A stretch of 64,000 nt of DNA, from the NCBI GenBank assembly GCA_914767715.1, contig OU612069.1:24239387-24303386 (forward strand), given 5' to 3'. The position numbers and the translations under genes are program-made. Origin of the DNA: Membranipora membranacea. Lineage: Eukaryota > Bryozoa > Gymnolaemata > Cheilostomatida > Membraniporidae. Positions 12,551 through 24,720 of the stretch are shown in pieces; position 1 is the stretch's first letter; each line of letters begins with the position of its first letter. Under the pieces are notes generated by a model that saw nothing but the letters and a program-made list of their open reading frames with translations, made no database searches and was not told where the DNA came from.

Positions 12551-13130
12551 TCAGGTCATTGGTTGCAGTGGTGCAATGGGTGTTTCCACTTAGCCTCTCC
12601 CTACTACCCTAGGGAGACTACAGTCAAACAACAGAGTACAAACAAGGCAACATTATGTCACAGCAGGGAGGTATGCCAGCAGTCAGAACTCCAGAAACTT
12701 ACTTCAGTTGGTTAAGTTGTGTACTGTGAGCATTTAATTGGTTGCTGACTGGAAGAATTTTGCAGATGTGATTAGTTTGATTGCAAAATGATAACTGTCC
12801 TGACTCTACTCTTGTTCAGTTATTAAAAGCATAAATGAAACATGATACTAGCTATAGAAAAATACAGAATAACGTCATGGAATTTAACCAGAATGTAAGA
12901 ATGAATAGTTGCAATTGGAACAATACTGATAGACCTTAAGATATAAAAATAAGTATCGATAAATTAGAAAATATTATTACTAATGATTTAAAGGGAAGAC
13001 AACTCATGATACATGAATTAATGTTATATTAAATATTGAATGTTCACCTGTGGTGGAAAATCCACCACACATTCGTGCCCTGTGACAGCGGACGTCTTTG
13101 ATCTAGTTGAAGGTAAGATAGGTAAGGTAA
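12551..13130. other. Region without a visible feature
   Basis: AT-rich. It holds one small hairpin (GTGGTGGA/TCCACCAC near 13053-13071) and no coding signal. Confidence 0.4.
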
Positions 13131-13428
13131 TACTGGTGGCTTGGCTCGCGGCACCCAAAACTCCCTAGAAGAGCCATCACTTCTTGCAAACGGGATATGA
13201 TGTTGCCGTTGGCGTTGGTTGTTGTTTGGAATGTTCTGATCTATGTTAGTCAAATAAAATAAAGGCCCTTCAAGAATGTGGTTTTGGGTGCAGAATGCAG
13301 TGATGGTAAATTGAGGCTCTGCTTGTGATGGTGGTTGCGTAGAACTTGTTGACAGACAACTATGAAAATATATGTTGGTCTAATAAAATGATGGCTCTTC
13401 AAGAAAATGGTTTTGGGTGCCACCAGTC
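13131..13428. repeat. Small inverted and direct repeats around a GGTTTTGGGTGC word
   Basis: ACTGGTGG...GGCACCCAAAA...GAAGAGCCATC (13131-13180) reappears inverted at about 13392-13428. The CTTCAAGAA...GGTTTTGGGTGC word is also repeated directly at 13268 and 13399. It may be a decayed foldback element. Confidence 0.4.
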
Positions 13429-13459
13429 AAGCCTTCAGGGTTGGCCGAGATTCTGAGCT

Positions 13460-13750
13460 AAGACCGCGTTTTGACTAGAGAGTGCTTACTTGTCAGTATT
13501 TTTTTATCCTCCTCCCATCTATGCTAGAAAGCACGGTCATTACCACACAAATATTGTTGGATTTGAGTTTCCTTCAGTCAACTGCTGCCTGGTTTCGTTG
13601 GGAGTTATGATCGCTGTGTCATTCCTGAGTAGTCCGTATTCGTAGCCATTTGGGCAGCTAAGACACCTTGTCAAGTTGGGTGACATGGATATGATATCGT
13701 ACTCTAGCACATGTGTTAACAATGAGACGGTGTTGATTGTCAGAATTTGC
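13460..13750 (-). pseudogene. LINE reverse transcriptase fragment, inverted relative of 9940-10150
   Basis: The reverse complement of this stretch matches 9940-10150 in order: GCAGTTGACTGAAGG, then the CATAGATGGGAG word, then AAGTAAGC followed by CTCTCTAG. It is therefore a second, opposite-facing copy of the same LINE family near its active-site region. It carries stops in all frames over its length. Confidence 0.55.
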
Positions 13751-16035
13751 TTTTAACTTCTTTTTTTGCTACAGCTCTGTTTATCCTAACAGTCAATGGA
13801 GGGAATTCTACAGCAATTTGAGAAGATAATGATCCCTTTGTGGCGTCAAATTTGATGTAAAGGGACTGTGTGCAAAACACATCACATTGTGTAATTACAA
13901 TTTGATCTGAATATTTTTGTCTAAGCTTATTGGTGTTTCATATTTTGGGTCTCTCATCTCGCATTCGTGGGAATTTACTCTGTATCAACTTCATTTTTTA
14001 TAAAAGCCATTAAACAACCATGTCATGTTTGTATGAGTGTCTATCTTTGTGCTTTTACAGGTTTCCACTTTGTTAATCTGAAATATACGTAGTTGTCTCA
14101 ATGCAAATGGGTGTAATGAATAATTTGTATGCTCTTTGAAGTTAGTGGGATAGCTTCATAAAATTCCTTCCTGGATTTGTTTTGTCTGCGTTGATGTTCA
14201 CCATGCATAAGAAATGATTTATTTATAGTATGTATGTATGTATGTATGTATGTATGTATATATTTGTATCAATTCTCATGATAAAATCAATGTTTCTCTT
14301 GTGCTCTGTGAATAAAAATAAAGTTTTAAAAATTATAATAAAACATTGACTAGATTTATAATAAATGAATCCATATGCAGTCCGTATAGTTATAACCGAG
14401 TTAGTCATTTCTGCAATGTTAATATCACTAGCTTGAGGAGTGCTTCTTGGTCCAACATGAAGTATGTTTTGAATCATGTGTTCAGCGGTGCTTAGATACT
14501 TTGAAGCAGTATGTGGCTAATTTGCAGGTTGATAGAATCCCCATCAGAGCGAATGACATCAATTTCACAGGCTTCTGCAGATTCCGACTTGACGGATTCC
14601 TCCTTGACACACGATCTCTTGAAACTATAATCAGCACCGCCACAGGAGCCCCAGGTGTATTACCTTTCAGCAGAAGCTTATGTTTCTAGCATTACACACT
14701 TGGTCTTTTGCTCTCAAATATTATCCTAGAACCCAAAGATAAAGTGGAGTTACATAACATTCCAAATTGAACAAGAGCATGGTCTAGTCCGCTTAAAAAC
14801 AGCGTTCTTCAACTCTGCGCTCGTCGATGTCGGCTTTATACTCAAATCTAAATCATGACCTCAAATATTATTTATGATATCTACAAAAATTTAGTTATCC
14901 TACCACACAGCAATTCAGTCAGGGATGTACCGGTTGCTGGGTTGTTGTTAACTATGTATGAGGTCACGAGGAATGACTTGATTCATGACTTTTAGTCAGC
15001 CCACTTTGAAAAGATAATTTGATTCCTATAAATTGAAACAATTTTGCTGTACAACCTTGCTGTTTTGCTTGACCTGTTATTTTGTTGTACGGCAATATTT
15101 ATGACACCGGAGTAAGAATTGAGTTGATCTCTAGATAATATCTAATATATCAGGCCCTCTTTACTCTGACCAGTTATTTTTCTGTCAGCTTTCCAAGTTT
15201 GGCGTATGGGGATGGCTCTCAGAATAGCATTGGAAGCTCAAACTTTACCCAGGCAATGTCTTTAGTTTGAGTTTTGATTACAGTGACTCTACAGCTACAT
15301 GCTCGATATTAGATTCATAAGAATGAATTCTGTCTGTCTAATGATTCATGTTTTATAGAATGTATGAATAGTAGCCTAGCGTGACTGAAACTATTCACAG
15401 TCCCATACAACTCTTTTTTATCTCAGTCTCCCCGTACCTATTTTCAATTTTAAGAGAGAACACCTATCAAAACATATAGCTCTTGGGATCTCACAATTGT
15501 TATAGAAAGAGTACACGTACCTTACGGAGGTAGATCAGTAATCAACAGTCTCATCAGAAACATCCATTTAACTGATTGTCTCATGCAGCACCAAAGCCCT
15601 CGTCACTCTTAATAAACATCTAGCTGATGCTCTTCAAACTTGAAGAGAGCTCCTTTCTTATTTATCAGTTTGTTCAGGGGTCCTCCAATATCAGAGGTAT
15701 TGTGTAGTGTGTAGTTCATTGAACCGGTCAGCATATGCACTTAATACCAACAAGATAACCCATTTGTATGCTTGCTTTGATTGCATGAAGAAGTAACTTT
15801 GAATAAAAGCTGCTCTATGTACAATGTAGCACAACAGCAGCAGCAGTACACACTACAGTTTCCTTCCATTGTTCATTCTTATACATGCCCTTGTGGGCCT
15901 GCCTGAGTGAAACAAGAGACAATTTGTAAACAGCTGTGCGACGTGCAAGCTTGCAATTTTTATGTCTGTGTCTTTTATTTATATTTCAGTGGTTATTGTT
16001 TTGGTTTTTTTTTATCTTAGTGAAACAAACTCTAC
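13751..16035. other. Non-coding stretch with a TATG microsatellite
   Basis: A (TATG)n microsatellite lies at about 14226-14262. Otherwise there are AT-rich sequence and short motif-free open frames (for example 14447-14689). No gene or transposon end was recognised. Confidence 0.45.
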
Positions 16036-16420
16036 TTAAAGGGCAACCAAGGTTTCGCAGCATTGCATTAATGGGTAGCAAATAATGTGCTGAGCAGCAT
16101 CAGCTTTGTGCATTACGCGATGCAAAACTCAAAGTAGTTGCTGACTCTAAGCTGGGTAACACTTCAGTTTAGGGGAGGTTCCAAGACTTTGCTGTAATAA
16201 TTATAGAGCACAGGCTAAATAATAACAGGAACAGGAAACTGCTATGTGGTATTCTCTTTTAGCTGAGTTTGAGTACCTTATGGAAGATATGTTTCCCAAG
16301 AATTCTGGCTCAATAATCATCCGAATTATATTTTGTCTTTTTCCCCATGCAGAAGGTGCAATCTGCTATTAATCAATGGCCATCAATGAGAAGTTGTTTG
16401 AAACCTTGGTTGCCCTTTAA
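16036..16420. mobile_element. TTAA-flanked MITE with 17-bp inverted ends
   Basis: The ends are AGGGCAACCAAGGTTTC at 16040 and its exact reverse complement ending at 16416. Direct TTAA copies flank them (16036-16039 and 16417-16420). The 377-bp body has no coding sequence. TTAA duplication is the hallmark of piggyBac-like and Kolobok-like DNA transposons, so this is most likely a non-autonomous member of one of them. Confidence 0.85.
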
Positions 16421-17059
16421 TCCATTTCACTTCAAGTGGTGTTAAATCACTATTATGTCTACTGATTGAAAAAACCATCAGACTAAAAGTCAGCCATAAT
16501 ATTTACTATCACGATTACTCAGTACTAATGTTCAGTGTACTGCCTTCATCACTATATTCCTCAGATTCTATGACTTTTTCCTTATCAGCACCATCCCGAT
16601 TTTAAAACCTGCAAAATCCAGCAACAAATCGGGAGAGATCTTTGTTGTGCAGTGGCATGAAGCTGATCAAACAGTTACATCATGGGAGTTGTGGCAAAGT
16701 AATGGTTTGATCTCATGAATGGACTGTTTTAGCACAACACAAACCATCTCCTTCTTGGTTCTGTATCTATTTTCTATCAGTCTTCCTCGAATAACTAGCA
16801 ATGATAGTGACAACCACACAAACAAACACAAAACAGATACAACCCGTCACTGTACACTCAGATGGATCCCTATCCCTGCAAAACAACTATCTCATGACAT
16901 GGAACTAGATACAATATGTGATTATAATTATCAATATTTTTATTCTGCGAACAATGTTTTAGAAACTAGTATATTTATTTTTCGGTGAATTTTTCGTAAA
17001 AGAATATGACATATCTGTCTGTTCGGATTTCACAGCAAAATTCTCTGAGCCTTTTTCAC
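16421..17059. other. Region without an assignable gene
   Basis: An 89-codon open frame (16719-16988) has no motif or splice context. Nothing else was seen. Confidence 0.4.
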
Positions 17060-17330
17060 GTCATGGTCAGGTTGGCCTATCAGTAATAGGCATTCACCTC
17101 CCAACACATCTGATGTGAATGGTCATGGGTTTGAGTCACACCGCTGACAATGAGTAAGTGGCCTTCTCTTTTCAGAAGGTATACCCGTTTTGTAACGGTT
17201 GCGCGGCACAGAGTCATCCAATGTCATAAAAGCAGATCCAGCGGTATGATGAGTGATAACACCATCCCACTTATTTTATCCACAGAGATCCTCTAGCCTG
17301 ATGATCTAATACAACAATATCACATCCCAA
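17060..17330 (+). mobile_element. tRNA-derived SINE
   Basis: An A-box-like segment (TTGGCCTATCAGTAATAGG, 17072-17090) is followed about 37 nt later by a B-box-like segment (GGGTTTGAGTC, 17127-17137). That is the spacing of an internal RNA polymerase III promoter. The sequence does not fold as a full tRNA and continues into a non-tRNA body with a C-rich patch, so it is a SINE rather than a tRNA gene. The 3' end is approximate. Confidence 0.5.
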
Positions 17331-18839
17331 TCACAAACATTTATTTTGTCATTGTAAACATCTTCTCTGTTCTCCCCAATACTGTCTTTTGAATAGAGTA
17401 TACATGAGTGCAAGTGCTACCTTCAGTATAACTGCAAGCATAATATGAGTGTTTTGTTTATGTCTTTTCTCACTGATCTGATCTATACTGGTGAGGGGAG
17501 GACCTTAAAAGGATTGTTTTTATTAATGAGTGCAAATAAAAAAGTGTCTACTGTTGCAATGGTTGCGAGAGTGAAGTGAAATAGAATCTACAACTCTCTC
17601 TACAAATGAATGACATCGTCTGCAACCACTGTGATGGCTTTAATTTTGGCATGAATGGATATAAAGGCAAAAGCATTCCCATGTTCATGTTTTTCACTTG
17701 ATGATTTAATAAATTGATGTTTAGTTGGCTTGTGTGTGAAATTGAGTCTGATGAATTATATGTAAATAATTGAAGTGCATCATATCATGTCCTCCTTGTT
17801 TTGAAAGCTTTGGCTGGGCCAGCGAACAGGCTCCACAGATCTTTACTGACAACAGTGAACTCACATTAGATTTTCCTGTTATGCCAAGATAATCTTTTGG
17901 TATATCACTGGCGCATATACTTTTTTTTTGTTCACACGTTAGTCACACAGTTGACATGCTTTATATTCTGGGCTTTCAAAAACTACAAGCTAAGTCTTTC
18001 TTGCATCGTCTATTACCTAAATAGCCTAAGAGCAACCTAACTCCTGGACAAAGAAGCATCATCCTCGAATGTAATAGAGGTCAGAACATTTCAATGTAGG
18101 AGAAAAAGTTCTGGTCAGCCTGTGCACTCAATACCAATGAGAAAGCCCAGGCGGTTCTTACTTTGATTTCCTTACAATGTTATATTGAATAAAAGATAAA
18201 AGTCTATGTAAATTAAGCGGAGCAGCAGCATGCAAACCCTAACTTCCGATGTGTTTCATTAAATTGTTATTCTTTCTGCATGGCCATGATTAATATGATG
18301 TGTAAGTGACAGTTGAAGACATTTATGAACAGCTCAGTTGAATTCAGGCAGTTATCTATCATGTCTAATCTTATGCATCAAATGTATTTTCCAAGTTTCT
18401 TGAGTTTCTTTTTTATTAAAATCATTGTTTCTTTTTTTTAAGGTTAATAAATATCTAATCAAATTGACTTACGGTTGTATGACACAAGTTTTAAGGATCA
18501 TTGTTGTGTTGCATGATAGAACATATAAATATGATCAAAAGTCAATACAGCATCAAAATAATATTACCACAACTAGTTATGAATAAATGAATAGCTCATT
18601 TATAATTTATTGCTCTCATTCTCATCTTAATCAGCTCCTATGAATTTCTTCTGCTCATCTGGTCCTCCGCATCCATCATTTCCTTTTTTTTCTATTTCCA
18701 TTTCCATTTCCATTTCCATCTGGGTTTTGTATATGACTTTCATCAGCCTTCTCTGTAAAAAATAGATGAGCAGTGAATAAACTGAATAACCAAAGCATTT
18801 TTACCCAGCAGCATGTTGAGTGAACAATAGAAAAGTAAA
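17331..18839. other. Non-coding stretch
   Basis: No gene was recognised. A (TTTCCA)n run lies at about 18690-18720 and a poly-T run at about 18430. The plus-strand LINE begins near the right edge. Confidence 0.45.
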
Positions 18840-19331
18840 GCGGACAATGTGTTTATCCGTGTCAAACAGTTACAATCCAAGAACAAATCTGCCATGTGAG
18901 AATAAACAAGATTACATGTATTGTTATGACCTACTAGACGACTTTGGACTGACACAATGTTTTCTAGATTTGACGAGGAAGCACAATAGACTCGATCCAA
19001 TTGCCACAAACTTGACAGAACAGGTGAGCCCCGTCAAGGTAATACCAGGTATAAGCAACCATTAGGTTGTGTACCTTGAGGTAGCTGTGATGCCAAACTA
19101 TCGCAAACAGCCCCAGATGAAGATATGGCTCTACAACAAAGCAGATTGGCCTGCAATGAAGAAACATCTGACACCAATCATGAAACAAGTAGAGCAAGCT
19201 TACTCAACCCCAGAATAACATCAAAGCGATGCAGTTGTTCATTCCAAAATGACTGACAAAATGCAAAGACTCACGGCCCTGGATCTCAAAACAGCCACAC
19301 CAATTAATAAAAAAAAGTAGAAACATTTGTA

Positions 19332-21759
19332 CCGTTGTAGTATTGTAAACTGTCCCCCGCGCGAAAACAACCCCGGGACACTTTACAATATTGTAAACTG
19401 TCCCGGGGACACTTTACAATAAAAACAGGCCTATTGTAAACTGTCCCCCCCTATTGTAAACTGTCCCCCCTATTGTAAACTGTCCCCCCTATTGTAAACT
19501 GTCCCCCCTATTTGTGACTGTCTGTGAGATGTCTGGTTTGCGAAGAAAGGTGCGCTAAGCCAACAGTGGATAGATGTGTAGTTGCCACATCACAGAACAC
19601 ACATACTTTTATTGCAGGTTCATGAGCCGCGCGAAAACAACCACCCCATTCATTCATCATAAAATCTACCTCCGTCAAGCATTTGCCTAGGAGTGATGGC
19701 AGTCAGTCACAAGTGTGAGCGGGAGAAATAATTACTTTTGAGCTTTTCATATTGTGAGGATGGGTATTGCACTGTAAAATATTGCTTAAGCCGCGCGAAA
19801 ACAACCACCCCCAAGCTGTCTTATAAAGATATCTGTTAAAAAGTCTCAAACATAATGAACCGTGATTTTGCATTCATAATGTGATTGTCATAAGGTGACT
19901 GTGTACCAAATTTCAGATTAGTAGGTCAGAACTCAATGACACAACGGATGATATGTCGTTCTTTGCAAGTTCATGAGCCGCGCGAAAACAACCACCCCAT
20001 TCATTCATCTTGAAATCTACCTCAATCAAGAATTTGCCTGTGAGTGATGACAGTCAGTCACAAGTGAGACTGGGATTAATAACCAGTTTCGAGCTTTTCA
20101 TATTGTGCGGCCTGGTATTGCCCTGTAAAACATTGCTTAAGCCGCGCGAAAACAACCACCCCCAAAGCTGTCTTATAAAGATTATCTGTCAAAAGTCTCA
20201 AACGAAATGAACCATGATTTTCTAGCAATAATGTGATTGTCATGAAGTGACTGTGTACCTAATTTTGGGTTAAAAGGTTAGAAATTAATGACACAACGGA
20301 TGATATGTTGTTCTTTGCAAGTTCATGAGCCGCGCGAAAACAACCACCCCATTCAGTCATCTTGAAATTTTACAGTCCAATACCAGGCTGCACAATATGA
20401 AAAACTCAAAATTGGTTATTTCTCCAGGTCTAACTTGTGACTGACTTTCATCACTCTCAGGCAAATGCTTGATTGAGGTAGATTTCAAGATGAATGAATG
20501 GGGTGGTTGTTTTCGCGCGGCTCATGACCTTGCAAAGAACGACATATCATCCGCTGTGTCATTAAGTTCTGACATACTAATCTGAAATTTGGTACACAGT
20601 CACCTTATGACAATCACATTATGGCTGCCAAATCATGGTTCATTATGATTGAGACTTTTTGACAGATAATCTTTATAAGACAGTTTGGGGGGTGGTTGTT
20701 TTCGCGCGGCTTAAGCAATATTTTACAGTCCAATACCAGGCCGCACAATATGAAAAACGCAAAAGTGGTTATTTCTCCCAGTCTCACTTGTGACTGACTG
20801 TCATCACTCACAGGCAAATTCTTGATTGAGGTAGATTTCAAGATGAATGAATGGGGTGGTTGTTTACGCGCGGCTCATAACCTTGCAAAGAACGACATAT
20901 CATCCACTGTGTCATTAATTTCTAACCTTTTAATCCAAAATTAGGTACACAGTCACTTCATGACAATCACATTATTGTTAGAAAATCATGGTTCATTTCG
21001 TTTGAGACTTTTTGACAGACAATCTTTATCAGACAGCTTGGGGGGTGGTTGTTTTCGCGCGACTTAAGCAATATTTTACAGTGCAATACCCATCCTCACA
21101 ATATGAAAAGCTCAAAAATAATTATTTCTCCTGCTCACACTTGTGACTGACTCCCATCACTCCTAGGCAAATGCTTGATGGAGGTATATTTTATGATGAA
21201 TGAATGGGGTGGTTGTTTTCGCGCGGCTCATGAACCTGCAAAGAAAGTATGTGTGTTCTGTGTTGTGGCAACTACACATCTATCCACTGTTGGCTTAGCG
21301 CACCTTTCTTCGCAAACCAGACATCTCTAAATCATAGGAGCTTCAAATAACTAGTGTTTGCGAAAAATAGATCTACAAAGTACCACATGAAAAAGAGGCT
21401 TTATACACTCATTCAATGAGATACCACCACCATCCCCATGGTACAACTTTGGCCATCATAGTGGCAGCCAGAACATCATGGTATGCTCCAGTTAGATGAT
21501 CTGACCCATTTAGAATGGTGATAAACAGCTGGACCGTCGATATGGACAGTCACAAATAGGGGGGACAGTTTACAATAGGGGGGGACAGTTTACAATAGGG
21601 GGGACAGTTTACAATAGGGGGGGGGGGACAGTTTACAATAGGGGGGACAGTTTACAATAGGCCTGTTTTTATTGTAAAGTGTCCCCGGAACAGTTTACAA
21701 TATTGTAAAGTGTCCCGGGGTTGTTTTCGCGCGGGGGACAGTTTACAATACTACACCGT
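19332..21759. mobile_element. Foldback DNA transposon, copy 1 (2.42 kb, CCGT target duplication)
   Basis: The element runs 19336-21755, from TGTAGTATTGTAAACTG to its reverse complement ending CTACA, flanked by CCGT (19332-19335 and 21756-21759). It is almost entirely two opposed arms meeting near 20370. Each arm has: a terminal motif; a subterminal array of TATTGTAAACTGTCCCC units; then about 350-bp tandem units, each with two GCGCGAAAACAACC motifs spaced alternately about 163 and 188 bp. It has no transposase, so it is non-autonomous. TGT...ACA ends with a 4-bp duplication fit the Ginger superfamily as I know it, but with no transposase this is inference. The left arm lacks about 230 bp that copy 2 has, around 19521. 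Confidence 0.85.
19426..19511. repeat. Subterminal array of TATTGTAAACTGTCCCC, copy 1 left arm
   Basis: The terminal word TATTGTAAACTGTCCCC is repeated four times head to tail from 19430, varying in C-run length. The mirror array is at about 21555-21660. It resembles reiterated transposase-binding sites near transposon ends. Confidence 0.85.
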
Positions 21760-23340
21760 AAATGCAAAAGAAAGGGCACAACACATCTAGAGAACCGTTA
21801 CAATACCTACCGCCATGTTGTCCAGAAAATGCTACAGAAGCAACATGCTGAGTATGTCAATAAACTATTCACTGACCAAGAGAAGTCCCCGGAAGAACTT
21901 TCCAAGCACTTCTGTACCTACATCAAACATAAGTGTTCTGGCAACGTGTCATCTGTGGGACCACTGAAGAAAGACAAACAACTGGTGACAACCCTTTAAG
22001 AAAGGGCTGAAATTCAGAACAACCAATTTGTATCTGTCTTCTCGAAACCCTCAGAAGGAGGAGATTATCATGCCTTAACACTCAATTCCACCATGAGAGA
22101 CATTGTCATAGGTAGGAATGGAGTTCATAAACAACTACAAACTCTCAACCAATACAAGCCCTCAGGTCTAGGCGGTATCAGCCCAAGAGTCTTGAAAATC
22201 TAGCGGAAATCATGGCTGACCCACTCACCACCCTATTCCAGAACTCCCCGGACAGTGGCAGTGTCCCTGAAGATTGGAAAAAGGCTGATGTCTGCTCCAT
22301 CTACAAGAGGGGAGGGAAGACCACAGCAGCAAATTATCGACCTGTAAGCCTCACCTGTTTATGCAGTAATATAATGGAACACATCAATACCAGCCAGCTG
22401 AGGACATACGCAGAAGACAATAACATCTAACATCCCAACCAGCATGCGTTTCGCAGAGACCATAGCTGTGAAAGTCAACTGATTGAGCTGATAAGCAAAA
22501 TCACCGAAAAACTTGACAAAGGCGAGGAGACAGAAGCGTGTGTTTTGGACTTTAGTAGAGCTTTTGACAGTCAAAGTCAACCACACCAAGCTGCTTTACC
22601 AACTCGCATCATACAGCGTCAACTACCAACTCGTGTCTTGGATCGGCGACTTCCTCAGAGGGCGTAGCCATAATGCTGTGATCGATGGTGAAAGCTCCTC
22701 AGAAGCACATTGTGTTCACTAGAAAACGCCAACTTACAACAAGAAGCTATACCTGCATGGCACTGAAATCCTGAAAGCACAGCACATCAAGTATCTAGGA
22801 GTTTAACTTGACCTGGATAGGCCATATCGATCATGTGGTGGCTAAGGGAAACTCCACTCTCGGATTCATATTATGTAGAAACATACTCAGAGGCTGCGAG
22901 GCAATCGAGAAGACAGCAGCGTACATGCAGCTGGTCCGGCCAGTCCTAGAATATGCCTCCGAAGTCTGGGACTCGGCAGCTAACTCTGCTACCAACCCCA
23001 CTCTAAGCTGTGCAGAGAAGAGCAGTCCTGTTCATCTGCGGTATACGGCACACCGACAGGGAAACCAGCACAACCTGGATTGATCGAGAAACTGTCGCTT
23101 CAACCCCTCTCATACAGACGGAGGGATAGACATATCAAAATCTTTAGTCGATACCATCACTCCAACAAAGGCGTCATCAACAACTACATCCAAACAGCCA
23201 GCGTTTCATCAGCTAGGAGACAGGAGAAGCAGTACTTTATACCTATGTCAAACAGACCCGAAAATGTTTTTCATTCAGGACTGGAATGCCCTACCCACTG
23301 GTAACTCATTTCTTGTCCCCCGCGTGTATAACCCCTCAAA

Positions 23341-24720
23341 GCTGTTCAATTATCAAAATTGTTGCTGATTGGAAATGTTAACCGACATACGCTGGCACTG
23401 GAAACTAGACTCATCAAGGAACAAATCAAGGTACAAATCAACATCACAATGATATATTCAGTTGCCAGATTATACTGACAACAATGATTGCAGACAACGC
23501 CCCAAATGTATGGTCGGAATTTTGAAGGCAAAATTAGATCAGTTCTGGGTTCTTTGAAGTGTACATGGAAAGAAAGTGAAATGAATAAATTTAACTGCTA
23601 TTTGAAAGAAAAAAAGTTTTGTATTCCCTGATTACCCCCCTAAAAACTGAGCAACGTACTGAGTGTTCACCTGAATGGATTACCGGGCTTTTAACCTCCA
23701 GCCAAAAATAACACTCATTCAGGGTAAGGCAGAAGGGCAATCTGTCTGCAACTTGCTCATCACAATCAAACCGCCAGTACAGCCAATCACATCACAGTTT
23801 GGTACAAAACAGTTCAAATCGACAACTATTCTATATCAAGTTGCACAATAAAGCATAACAACAGATTTAATGATACAAAGTCTGATATGCCATATTAGAC
23901 CTTAGCGTTGTAGTTCTTGTGTTCTCCTGCTGTGACGAAGCTCAGACTTTCCAGTACTCGTTTCATGTTTTCATGTCATGTTCCGATCCGTGTCTCATGA
24001 GGTCATTTCCTGTCTGTTCATCAGTCACCTGGTACATGTTAGATAATATCAAGGCTCTGCCTCACGGCTCTGTCATGTATACCTGTAAGAGTAAAACACA
24101 GGGATCTACATAAATAACTGTTCTAAACTGTGCAATCAAATGACAATCTGTGACTTCAGTCTGAAAAGTATAGTACTTTATATTAGTATAATCTCATTAA
24201 AGGGGTTAATCAGGATAAAAATCAACTTACATTATTGTGTAAACTGTAAAGCATCAACAGCTGTTCATCACAGAAACATTGCTGAAATTAATCAAGCATG
24301 TACCAAGGTGGGATGCAAAAATGTAGGAGGGGTAAACAAAATGAAATGCAGTGAAGAGTTGATATATCTCATAGAGTGTCTGTGTTGGCTCAGTAACCAG
24401 ACCTCCACCCTCAGGACAGATATCAGCAGGTGAATTCCTCATCATATTCACTATCTAACCTACGTCTTCAATAGTCGACTTCTCTGACACCTCTACAGAT
24501 ACTTGGATTCCGGTTTGCGTAATAGATCCTTGGTGAGGCAACGAGAACGAATATAAAATTTCAGTAAGCAAAATAAACATGAAATAATGGCAGTCATAAA
24601 AATTACTCCCAATTTAATTACGCCGCCACCTTTAGAAGCTACTAAAGAGTGTGTTAATTATGCATAAACAAGATATTATGTTGATGACTGAACACAAAAT
24701 TGATACTGGTTCTCTGTTTT
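23341..24720. other. Region without an assignable gene
   Basis: AT-rich, with short motif-free open frames only (for example 23919-24113 and 24140-24433). The left 200 bp may be the 3' tail of the preceding LINE. Confidence 0.4.

Larger units (their letters stand above)
18840..23340 (+). pseudogene. LINE (jockey/CR1-like) endonuclease-RT, interrupted by a foldback element
   Basis: The left part (18840-19335) translates into the end of an apurinic-type endonuclease and its linker: DLLDDFGLTQCFLDLTRK, then NRLDPIATN, then VKVIPGISNH, then KIWLYNKADWPAMKKHL. After the foldback insertion the same protein continues (KCKRKGTTHLENRYNTY, about 21757), reaches RT (PEDWKKADVCSIYK, NYRPVSLT, about 22270-22350), then the IGDFLRGR region (about 22645) and the LVRPVLEYASEVWD motif (about 22935), and ends in a DWNALPTG-like tail (about 23280-23305). 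Stops and frameshifts are frequent, so it is inactive. Removing the insert and one CCGT copy rejoins the reading frame exactly at the insertion point. Confidence 0.8.

Noticed and set aside
14447-14689. 80-codon plus-strand frame
   Set aside because: No motif, splice signals or copies. Looks like chance.
20010-20841. Repeated 60-75 codon open frames (KSTSIKNLPVSDDSQSQVRL) in both orientations of the foldback elements
   Set aside because: They follow from the tandem, palindromic units. The same DNA is read in both arms and frames end at variable points. There is no start context, splice site or motif.
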